Origin: Shewanella holmiensis
Lineage (GTDB): Bacteria > Pseudomonadota > Gammaproteobacteria > Enterobacterales > Shewanellaceae
Direction: 5' to 3'
DNA length: 64,000 nt
NCBI RefSeq assembly: GCF_025370255.1
Contig: NZ_JAMTCD010000017.1
Location: 36,898-100,897, forward strand
Under the pieces are notes generated by a model. The model ran no database searches, had not been told where the DNA came from, and was given only the letters and a program-made list of their open reading frames with translations. Each line of letters starts with the position of its first letter. Positions within the stretch are counted from its first letter, which is position 1. Of the stretch, positions 36,090 through 43,799 are shown one piece after another. The translations under genes and the position numbers were made by a program.

Positions 36090-36830
36090 ATGAGAAAGTT
36101 GCTATTAACTGCTGCAATATCATTGGTTATGCCATGTACCGCCTTCGCCGGTGCTGATTTTGTCGAGGGTAATAAAACATTTGCTGCAGATGCTGAATTA
36201 GGGGCAACCTTAACAACCGGTAATACGGATACTTCATCTTATAAAGCGCGTTTGGACATGAAGCATGAGCTAGGTAATTGGGAAAACCAATACCTATTTG
36301 AAGGACTTTATAAAGAAGACACTGATGAAGTCACCGCTAAGCGTTTCTTTGTTGGTGTTCAGGGTGATTATCAAATTAATGATCGCAGCTACCTGTTTGC
36401 TAATACCAACTACGAATTAGATCCTTTTACGGGTTACGATTTTACCTCGACGACTTCAGCGGGTTATGGTCATCGATTCATTGATAATGCAGATACTTCT
36501 TTAAAAGCGGAAATCGGTCCAGGTTATATCTATCAGCGTTTAGACACTGAAACCGCCCTGATTGAAGGCTATGAGTCTACCGACAGCGTGGTTGCCCACG
36601 GCGTGGTAAACTTTGAGACTAAAATCAGTGATTCATCAAAGTTTCAACAGCGTTTTGTTGCCGACTGGGGTGATAAATTAGATGCGCGTTCTGAAACCTC
36701 GTTAACAGCGAGTATTGTCGGCGCGTTGGCAATGAAGTTTGCTGTGGTTGTTCGTTATAACAGTGAGCCATTAGAAGGCAAAGAAAGCACTGATACTGAA
36801 ACCAACATGACACTGCTATATTCATTCTAG
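36090..36830 (+). CDS. Outer-membrane DUF481 family protein
   Basis: A 246-residue protein with a signal peptide (cleavage near A20, AFA before GADF) and a beta-strand-rich body ending in an aromatic residue (LLYSF), the outer-membrane insertion signal. The pattern LGATLTTGNTDTSSYKARLDMKHELGNWENQY is the typical DUF481 opening (salt-stress-induced YdiY-like proteins). Role is unknown; a barrel in the outer membrane is likely. AAGGA lies 9 bases before the ATG at 36090. Monocistronic, closed by a GAAA-loop terminator. Confidence 0.85.
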   Translation: MRKLLLTAAISLVMPCTAFAGADFVEGNKTFAADAELGATLTTGNTDTSSYKARLDMKHELGNWENQYLFEGLYKEDTDEVTAKRFFVGVQGDYQINDRSYLFANTNYELDPFTGYDFTSTTSAGYGHRFIDNADTSLKAEIGPGYIYQRLDTETALIEGYESTDSVVAHGVVNFETKISDSSKFQQRFVADWGDKLDARSETSLTASIVGALAMKFAVVVRYNSEPLEGKESTDTETNMTLLYSF

Positions 36831-36849
36831 TGTGGTTTGAGTCAATTGA

Positions 36850-36874
36850 TAAAGCCAGCGAAAGCTGGTTTTAT
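36850..36874 (+). terminator. Rho-independent terminator after DUF481 gene
   Basis: AAAGCCAGC, GNRA-type loop GAAA (36860-36863), GCTGGTTTT with a partial T tract. Confidence 0.75.
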
Positions 36875-36930
36875 TGTTTTAACAACAGCAAGCCACTTTC
36901 ATAGTCACCTTAATTACTGCAGAGTAAGTG

Positions 36931-37596
36931 TTATTTGCTCTTGCTTGGCACGACTGCTTGTCCCGATGCACTAATTTTGGGGGTGATGTCATTATTCTTG
37001 TCAGCAGCATCATCTTGTTCAGGCAAGTATCCCGATAGCTTTTTAGCCAGTACGTTGTAATTGATAGGTTTTAACATATAGCCTGTAACTCCAGCTTGAA
37101 TTGCTTTAAGAATAATGGCTTGTTCCCCATGAGAGCTGACAATAAAGACATCGGTTTCTAACAGCTTTTCATGAATTCGAATGTTTTTTAATAAATCTAA
37201 TCCAGATTCATCTTCCATTTCCCAATCGGTTAATACTAAGTGAAAAGGCGATTCCTCATCTGCGGCTTCAATAAGTTTCGTTAACGCTTTTTCAGCACTA
37301 TTGGCGCTGTCGACTTTTCTAAACCCCATTTCCGATAAAATGGGGCAGGTTATCCCAATCATAGATTCAGCATCATCAACAACCAACACTCGAGGCATAG
37401 TCACTGACTGCGGAGTATTTTGAAATTTATTCAGTATTACTTTTATTTTATTGTGGGCAGATACACGAGTAATAAGCTTGGTTTCAAGTTCTTCTGTTGC
37501 ATCCAAATTACTGCTTTTAGTAATAAGCGCTCGTTGTTGGTTAATAGAGCCAACCAATATCGCTTTTAAACAATTTGCTTCTTTAGGAGTAAGCAT
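36931..37596 (-). CDS. Stand-alone response regulator with N-terminal helical extension
   Basis: A 221-residue protein. Residues 1-65 are predicted helical with no recognised domain. A receiver domain covers about 68-192: acidic pair D74-D75, phospho-acceptor D124 (VLTDWEME), S154/S155 (IVSSHG) and K176 (LKPI). There is no DNA-binding or enzymatic output domain. The style resembles CheY-like or phosphorelay receivers. No kinase gene is adjacent, so its partner is unknown. Tail (about 195-221) is polar and likely flexible. Confidence 0.8.
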   Translation of the reverse strand: MLTPKEANCLKAILVGSINQQRALITKSSNLDATEELETKLITRVSAHNKIKVILNKFQNTPQSVTMPRVLVVDDAESMIGITCPILSEMGFRKVDSANSAEKALTKLIEAADEESPFHLVLTDWEMEDESGLDLLKNIRIHEKLLETDVFIVSSHGEQAIILKAIQAGVTGYMLKPINYNVLAKKLSGYLPEQDDAADKNNDITPKISASGQAVVPSKSK

Positions 37597-37894
37597 CGTT
37601 ATTGCGTGCCCTTAAGCGAAAAGGTGGGAAGAGATAGAAAAACGATTGAACTATCAATGTCGCGCTAACATAAGACAGAAGCGATACATTTTGTTGCTTA
37701 AGTTATTTATTTTTCGCGCTTAAGTTCACGATTTTTAATTTTAAATAGGTGCACAATGTTGTTTACGTTAAGGGAGAGCGCATTCGATAAAGGCAGTCAT
37801 TCTGAAATTGTTAAACCGTGTGCTAGCGCTCTTTACTTGTATTAAATAACCGAAAAACTGACTTTTGTTGGTTAACCCTTTTAGAGATCATGAT

Positions 37895-38620
37895 ATGCAA
37901 ATTGGCTGCTGTTGGTTTGACCGACAGAACAAACAATTAATTGATCAATCAAAAGACATCTCGTGGCCATTGAATGATCAAGAATATTGGGTGTTGGAAC
38001 AACTTGTTCTGCATCGTGGCCAAGTTGTATCCATTCATCAGCTAGAGTTGCCAAGTATGAATCGTACTACCATGATAAAAATTGTTGATTCATTCATTCA
38101 GTTTTTAGGTAAAGAGCATGCTAGTTTGTTAGAGTATATTCCCGAACAGGGGATTATCCTTTATAAAAATGCCACATCTCAACCTTCAAGCTTAATGATG
38201 TCTCCTCTAGGCCCTATGTCCTACAGCAAGTATTTAATAGTTATGCTATTGGTAATAGCGGGTTGTGTTTATGCTTACTCTGGCTTATCAACCACAAGTT
38301 ATATTAAAGCCGATTATTCTGAACAAATTCTGTCAAAACAGGGGGGACTAACCCAGTTATTAGTTTATGCAGCGGATGATGAGCAGCATAAACTAAATGA
38401 AAAAATTGATTTTATTGTCAAACATATAAAAAGCTGTGATGCGATAATTTGGCAATCTATTACTTTAGCTTTATCCAGTGACAAACTCAGTTTTAGTCTC
38501 GTGATGAAACAGCAAACTGATGCTTCTTGGCTTTATCATAATGTGAAATTGTCCCGCGCATATTTAGATCAAAAGTGGCTAAGCGCAGAATGGCTCAAAG
38601 AGGTGCATATCTGTGATTAA
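37895..38620 (+). CDS. ToxR/CadC-like membrane-bound winged-helix regulator
   Basis: A 241-residue protein. Residues about 1-92 look like an OmpR/ToxR-type winged helix (cf. WPLNDQEYWVLEQLVLHRGQVV). One membrane helix lies at about 112-130, and residues 131-241 are periplasmic. The periplasmic part has exactly two cysteines, C181 and C240, able to form a disulfide as in ToxR. The next gene encodes a small bitopic protein overlapping by 8 bases, as toxS follows toxR. The predicted role is a one-component membrane sensor that binds DNA directly. ATG 37895 is chosen; an earlier TTG at 37865 is possible. DNA-binding helix residues are poorly conserved, so the family is inferred from architecture. 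Confidence 0.65.
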   Translation: MQIGCCWFDRQNKQLIDQSKDISWPLNDQEYWVLEQLVLHRGQVVSIHQLELPSMNRTTMIKIVDSFIQFLGKEHASLLEYIPEQGIILYKNATSQPSSLMMSPLGPMSYSKYLIVMLLVIAGCVYAYSGLSTTSYIKADYSEQILSKQGGLTQLLVYAADDEQHKLNEKIDFIVKHIKSCDAIIWQSITLALSSDKLSFSLVMKQQTDASWLYHNVKLSRAYLDQKWLSAEWLKEVHICD

Positions 38621-39140
38621 ACACAGCCGATTTAAGCAATTTAGTCTTAAAGGCGGACTCTGTATTGTGGGAGTTTTATTTACTTTACTAATGATAAAGT
38701 TAACCTGGTTTACGGAAATACACATGTATGATGTTCAATGTCAGGCCAGTGCATTTAACTTATCAAAGCAACCTACAGCAGAAATACAGCATGGTGATAT
38801 GTTACTGCATCTTGTTGAAGAAGGTGGCAGGTTGTCTTTGACATATTATTCAGCATTTGAGGACAATGTTCGTGAGTATGCTGTATTTGAAGGAGAATTA
38901 TTGGCGTTACATACTGGTTCACTTACCTATGATTACACCTTGAATATGACAGATTATAAATTTTCAGACGTTAGCCACTTGAATGAATATCTTTTGCATG
39001 AACTTAATCTAGACAGTTTGAAAATTGGCCAATTATTCCCTCAAAGTATTCAAATATTAGATGCCGATTTAGCGCGTCACTTCTTGGTGATCAAATTCTC
39101 TCCGAGCAACCAATTGTGGGCCTGCAACTTATTGTATTGA
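38613..39140 (+). CDS. ToxS-like small membrane/periplasmic partner protein
   Basis: A 175-residue protein with a short basic cytoplasmic start, one membrane helix (about 14-31) and a periplasmic domain (32-175). Two cysteines, C43 just after the membrane and C171 at the end, could form a disulfide. It starts at a GTG (38613) overlapping the regulator gene by 8 bases, so translation is coupled. Size, topology and position match ToxS-type effector proteins that shield or activate a ToxR-like regulator; sequence similarity was not recognised. Function is inferred from context. Confidence 0.6.
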   Translation: MIKHSRFKQFSLKGGLCIVGVLFTLLMIKLTWFTEIHMYDVQCQASAFNLSKQPTAEIQHGDMLLHLVEEGGRLSLTYYSAFEDNVREYAVFEGELLALHTGSLTYDYTLNMTDYKFSDVSHLNEYLLHELNLDSLKIGQLFPQSIQILDADLARHFLVIKFSPSNQLWACNLLY

Positions 39141-39250
39141 TACTCAGGCTGAAGATAGTTGCGGGTTAACGTAAATTCATTGAATCCTATAAAAGAATTA
39201 TTAGAACTATAGTAAGATTAGGCTATCGTAATTGGCAATAGAGTAGCTTT

Positions 39251-40651
39251 GTGGCAAAGGTAAAAGTTAAACAGGAAGAAGCGCTTTCAGTAAAATTTAG
39301 TCACCAAATGGAAACGGGTGATCAACGTTCTTTTGATTTATATTTTTTCTTGCCCAGTGAGATGTGGATTGACAGTAAGACGTTAGATGAAGAAGCCTAT
39401 TACCATAGTGGAATTGTGGGGCGTCGTTCATATTACTCTAAAGGGCTGCACTTACCTCTAGTGCAATCACGTTTTGCCAGCTTAAATAAACGCACTTTAG
39501 AAGAGTTTCGTTTATACCTTAATTTATTTGCCTACCAATTTGCAGTAGCAATTGAGACCGATGCTAAAGAGTTACGTCAAAAATCAGAGTCTCAGGATTT
39601 TTACCCTGCACTGAATGATTTAAGTGAACAAGTCGCACAGTTATTGAAGAAATTCCGCCGTAATGAACCGAGTGAAGAAAAGTGGAAATCTTACTTTGAA
39701 CATGCGGATAATTATCTGTCCTGGTTTTGCGAACAACAACTGCTAAAAACCTTGGCGCATGGACCGCGTAGCGCTGAACACAGTGATATTTCTGAAAAAG
39801 TCATTGCGCTATGCCGTAGCGAAAATGATTACCGTGAAGTGGAAAAACGCTACAATTCAACAAGCACTAGACAAGATGCCAATCGTATTTCAAATAAAAT
39901 GCTGTTGCTACGAAGATTAATTCAACAAGGGGTGGTGTTAAAGGAAGAGTTAAAGCCGCTCGGTGTAGGCTTAAAAAAGTTTGTTACTGGTTTGGCAACT
40001 GGCTTAGTTATGTTGGTGGTATCCGCTTTGATATTCAAAGCTCAGGGCTTTTTTAATGGTTTAACCCTGACGTTATTGCTAACACTCGCAGTCATTTATG
40101 GGTTTCGTGAAATCTTTAAAGAAGACATTAGAAATGTCATGTGGCGTATCGTTCAGCGCGGTCGTCCACGTTGGAGCAGGATCTTACGTGACACAACAAC
40201 TCAGGCCGTAGTGGCTAAGCAATTAGTTTGGCTTGAGTTTCTTCGCCCTCAGGACATCCCTAAAAATGTGGCAGAAATTATGAAACATCGTCACAGCCAA
40301 AACAAGGTGGATACAACGGTATTGCATTATCGTATTGCCACCAAAGTAACCAATAAACCCTTTGAGGCGGGGTACTCGCAAATTCAGGAGCAAGTTAACT
40401 TTAACCTTGTGCCGTTTGCTCGCCACCTTGAGCGTGGCAAAGCAAAGATTTACCACGAATCGGATGGGAAAATTAGTAATGAGTCGGTTGAACGTCGCTA
40501 TCAACTCAATTTAGTCGCGGTACTGAAAGACGGTAAAGCACCTGCAGAATATGCTCGATTTAAAGTGACTATGAATCGCTCAAGCATTATCGAAATCACC
40601 GAAAGCAAGTTACCCGACAACATAAATCCATTCACGATTGAGCAGGACTAA
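39251..40651 (+). CDS. Membrane protein of unknown function (466 residues)
   Basis: Starts at GTG (39251). A soluble N-terminal part (1-235) with charged, coiled-coil-like helices is followed by two adjacent hydrophobic segments at about 243-285 (FVTGLATGLVMLVVSALIF and LTLTLLLTLAVIYGF) and a soluble, basic C-terminal part (about 290-466) with RGRPRWSRIL. The bulk of the protein should be cytoplasmic, with a hairpin in the membrane. No family was recognised. It stands 110 bases after the ToxS-like gene in the same orientation, so co-expression is possible. No catalytic motif seen. Confidence 0.7.
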   Translation: MAKVKVKQEEALSVKFSHQMETGDQRSFDLYFFLPSEMWIDSKTLDEEAYYHSGIVGRRSYYSKGLHLPLVQSRFASLNKRTLEEFRLYLNLFAYQFAVAIETDAKELRQKSESQDFYPALNDLSEQVAQLLKKFRRNEPSEEKWKSYFEHADNYLSWFCEQQLLKTLAHGPRSAEHSDISEKVIALCRSENDYREVEKRYNSTSTRQDANRISNKMLLLRRLIQQGVVLKEELKPLGVGLKKFVTGLATGLVMLVVSALIFKAQGFFNGLTLTLLLTLAVIYGFREIFKEDIRNVMWRIVQRGRPRWSRILRDTTTQAVVAKQLVWLEFLRPQDIPKNVAEIMKHRHSQNKVDTTVLHYRIATKVTNKPFEAGYSQIQEQVNFNLVPFARHLERGKAKIYHESDGKISNESVERRYQLNLVAVLKDGKAPAEYARFKVTMNRSSIIEITESKLPDNINPFTIEQD

Positions 40652-40658
40652 TAGCCGT

Positions 40659-42911
40659 TTAGTACATACTTGTATTGCCAAAATCGAAGGTTGATGTTCG
40701 GGTAAATGCCTGACAAATATTTTGATCGCCAGATTGCTTAGCACGTTTAAGGGCGACATCCGCGTTAGCTAGATACTGCTCTAAACTTTGTTTTTCTAAA
40801 TAACCCGCAATCCCAATGTTGATGCCTTCATCTAACTGATGACTGGCTAGATTTTGGAGGGTTTTTATAGCAAATAAGTGTGTATGAGTGGCATCTGTTT
40901 TGGGTAAAAATAGCACTAGTTTACCTAGCTGCAAATGGGCTAATTGATAACTGGGTGGCAAATCAATTAACAACTGAGTTTCAATATCCTGTTGTCGTTT
41001 TTCTAACTGGCTAATATCACCCATATTATTGAAAATACCTTCTGGGTTGATATCCATCACCATCAAACTTGAGCTGAACTTAATATTTTCACTGGTATTA
41101 TTAAAATGGTTTTCTAAATCAACCATTCTCATCACCATATTGCTCTTTGATGACATGATTGCCGGACTATGCATAGGCGCTGGGGCGTTGGTTTCAACCG
41201 TAAAAATCAAGTATTCAATATCGCCTTCTAAGGAAAGGTGGCCGTTAATGGTGACTTTTAAGTTTTTATTGAATCGGCTTTCTTCAAAAGGTGACACCTG
41301 ACCTTGCCACTCACCTTGAAGAGTCACTTGGGTTAGGATATTTCCCCAGACATTGCTAATTTCATGACCCAGTAGTGCGACTATATCAAGTTGATGATCG
41401 CCATGTAATTTCATTAATCCATCAAAACAATGGTTACAGCTAATCATTTTACCTTGTGCATCTGTCAAGGCTGCTGCGATAGCACCATCACTGAGCAATT
41501 GATTTAAAAATGCCAGTTGACGACTCGCTACTAATTCACTGATGTCGTTAAACACCACAATCCAGTAATGTTCAGACGGCGATAAAGACTCTCGATGAAT
41601 ATGAATATTAATTTGGTGGTTGTCGTCATCTAAGCCTATGCAGCCAGACCAACACTGTTTTTCATAGAGAATATTGGTAATTTCATTAAATTTATCATCG
41701 GTAAGATTTAATACCCGCTGTAAACTGCGGTCCGTTAAGGTTTTTAATTGGTAATGTAAAGAGTTAGCTGCACTTTCATTAATGCCTAAAATCCTTCCGC
41801 TGTCGTTCGTAATCGCGTAGCTCAGCTCGGTATTGAATAAGCCATTGGATAAACGAATACTATTGTGCCGTGCTTTGCGCTCCATTAAGTAGCGATAGCG
41901 GAACACGATTAATCCCACCCCGAGTAAGGCAATAAAAATGCTGGCGATCACTAATACAATGGTCCATTGTTCAAAACGCGTGGCGATATCTTGATGGCGA
42001 ATATACGACAAGAAGAAATACTCCCGCTTGGTTTCATTTTGACCTGTTAGCTCAACTTTTAAATATACAAAAGTGGAGTTTTTACTGTGATATTGGCCAA
42101 AATTATTCATCGCCATTGATTGCCATAGCTCTGGATGAGTCTGCTTTAAGCTTGCCCCTAAAGTATCAGGCATGTTGGTGAGCGGATTTGACTGGTTCGC
42201 ACCTGCATACAAAAAGCTTTGATGGTCCAAGAGTAAAAGCGGTGAATTAGGATTAAAAAACGCTGGTTTAATCGTGTCCAATAAACGCGTAACAGAGTTG
42301 TAGGTGACCAAATAGCCATTAATCGATTGATCAGGATTCTCTAACCAGGCCAATTGAAAAATATAAGGTTCCAACTTGCCATCTATAGGAATAAAAGCCA
42401 TATCAGAAGAGAAAATTTCACCTCCGCCCATCGCACTCCTCCCTTTTAATAATTTAGGAGGAAGTGTCAGTCCTTCAAAATTACTTGAGGTAGCAAATTT
42501 AAGTTTGCCTTGCGGATCGTAAAGCGCTAAACCGAGTAGTTCAGGAATATGCTTAGTGAGTGAGTCCCAACTTTGAAACAGCTTTTGTTTCTGTTCTTCG
42601 CTTGGGCTTGATAAATATTGGCGCAGTAATTCACCGTTGGCAAAGGTTTGAGTTCTAAACTGTAAAAAACTCATTTTGTCAGATGCTAAAGACGCAACCG
42701 TTTGCAGCTCGCTATAACGCTGACCTGCCCAGTCTTCTTGTAGTCTACGCTCTCCCATATTAATAATCATATTAGTCGCAATAAACAGACCAATAATCAG
42801 TAATATGATTTGGCTTGCGAGCGATAAAATATGAGTGCGAGACCAATGTATATCTTGGACTGAAGCAATGAGCGGTATTGCACTTGAAATGGTGTTTTTT
42901 CGTTTAAACAT
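40659..42911 (-). CDS. Membrane sensor with PAS domains and a degenerate GGDEF domain
   Basis: A 750-residue protein. Membrane helices at about 28-48 and 317-338 flank a large periplasmic sensor domain. PAS-like segments follow (about 365-475 and 480-590; LSYAITNDSGRILGINESAANSLHYQL). The C-terminal region (about 610-735) keeps the GGDEF-fold ending ANADVALKRAKQSGDQN, but the catalytic GG(D/E)EF turn reads QLGKL (660-664), in YQLAHLQLGKLVLFLP. It therefore probably cannot make c-di-GMP and may bind a nucleotide or another protein instead. No EAL domain is present. It is convergent with the 466-residue membrane gene, with only 7 bases between stops. Confidence 0.75.
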   Translation of the reverse strand: MFKRKNTISSAIPLIASVQDIHWSRTHILSLASQIILLIIGLFIATNMIINMGERRLQEDWAGQRYSELQTVASLASDKMSFLQFRTQTFANGELLRQYLSSPSEEQKQKLFQSWDSLTKHIPELLGLALYDPQGKLKFATSSNFEGLTLPPKLLKGRSAMGGGEIFSSDMAFIPIDGKLEPYIFQLAWLENPDQSINGYLVTYNSVTRLLDTIKPAFFNPNSPLLLLDHQSFLYAGANQSNPLTNMPDTLGASLKQTHPELWQSMAMNNFGQYHSKNSTFVYLKVELTGQNETKREYFFLSYIRHQDIATRFEQWTIVLVIASIFIALLGVGLIVFRYRYLMERKARHNSIRLSNGLFNTELSYAITNDSGRILGINESAANSLHYQLKTLTDRSLQRVLNLTDDKFNEITNILYEKQCWSGCIGLDDDNHQINIHIHRESLSPSEHYWIVVFNDISELVASRQLAFLNQLLSDGAIAAALTDAQGKMISCNHCFDGLMKLHGDHQLDIVALLGHEISNVWGNILTQVTLQGEWQGQVSPFEESRFNKNLKVTINGHLSLEGDIEYLIFTVETNAPAPMHSPAIMSSKSNMVMRMVDLENHFNNTSENIKFSSSLMVMDINPEGIFNNMGDISQLEKRQQDIETQLLIDLPPSYQLAHLQLGKLVLFLPKTDATHTHLFAIKTLQNLASHQLDEGINIGIAGYLEKQSLEQYLANADVALKRAKQSGDQNICQAFTRTSTFDFGNTSMY

Positions 42912-43040
42912 TGCGCCAACTTTGTTTGTAAAAATTTCGCCAAATTACACTTATGTGAAGCGGACGCTAATATTAGCATGAATTGTTTAACTAAATAATA
43001 CTCCCCTTTTGTTTATGATGTTATTCAAATTAAACTGGGT

Positions 43041-43670
43041 TTACCCGACCACATCAAGTTGTCGCTCAGTAAAGTGACATCCGGCATTCATCGCAATTTG
43101 GCGGCAGTGTTCTATGTCGACTTCAGTTAAGCCATTAATTGCACTCACAGAGACTGATTTGATGTGTTGGGGCGCAAGGTTGATAAAGTCACGTACCGCA
43201 GCATAAGCGTTTGGCAATTTAGGCTGGCAATGTTTTATATAGGCCGCTTCTGTATCGGCATTAAGTGAAATTGACATGGCATCAATACACTTTGCTAGCT
43301 CAGGTAGAATATTACGTCGATGAAATAAATTGCCTAATCCATCGGTGTTAAGTCTGACTTTAGCGCCACGTTGCTTAAGCTCAGTTGCGACCGTTAGCAA
43401 AGTATCTAAGTTGAGTGTCGGCTCACCATAACCACAAAATACGTATTCTTCAAATGCCTCTACATCACCTAATAACGGTAAAATATCATCAGCATGAATG
43501 GTTTTACTCAAGGTTAAATCATATTCTGCCACCTGTTTGCTGCCATTATGTTTAGGGCAAAACTGACAGCGTAATGTGCAACGGCTTGTCAGGTTAATAT
43601 AGCGGCTTTGACGAATATCATACACTAAGGTGTTATCAATAATTGAGTCTGTAGATTGAGTCGATTTCAT
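43041..43670 (-). CDS. Radical SAM protein, TatD-linked type
   Basis: A 209-residue compact radical SAM enzyme. The cluster motif is C31-x3-C35-x2-C38 (CTLRCQFCPKHNG). FCGYGEPTL (the GGE-like SAM-binding strand) and LNTDGLGNLFHRR follow. This layout resembles the TatD-associated radical SAM family; no tatD gene lies in the window. I use the ATG at 43670: the frame is open upstream to a TTG at 43742, but a terminator ends at 43754 and a plausible promoter (TTGAGA, 16 bases, TATACA) lies between. The reaction is unknown. Confidence 0.75.
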   Translation of the reverse strand: MKSTQSTDSIIDNTLVYDIRQSRYINLTSRCTLRCQFCPKHNGSKQVAEYDLTLSKTIHADDILPLLGDVEAFEEYVFCGYGEPTLNLDTLLTVATELKQRGAKVRLNTDGLGNLFHRRNILPELAKCIDAMSISLNADTEAAYIKHCQPKLPNAYAAVRDFINLAPQHIKSVSVSAINGLTEVDIEHCRQIAMNAGCHFTERQLDVVG

Positions 43671-43753
43671 AAGATACAAGAATAATGGGTGACGATTAAT
43701 CATACTGTATTTGATGTATATTGAATGTTGGTCAGATCTCAAAACTTGAAAAC

Positions 43754-43783
43754 AAAAACAGCGCTAAATTAAGCGCTGTTTTT
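43754..43783 (-). terminator. Rho-independent terminator after the RND efflux gene
   Basis: AAAAACAGCGCT and AGCGCTGTTTTT, a perfect 12-bp stem with a 6-base loop and T run on the minus strand, 17 bases after the RND stop. Confidence 0.88.
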
Positions 43784-43799
43784 AAAGTTGAAGTTAACG

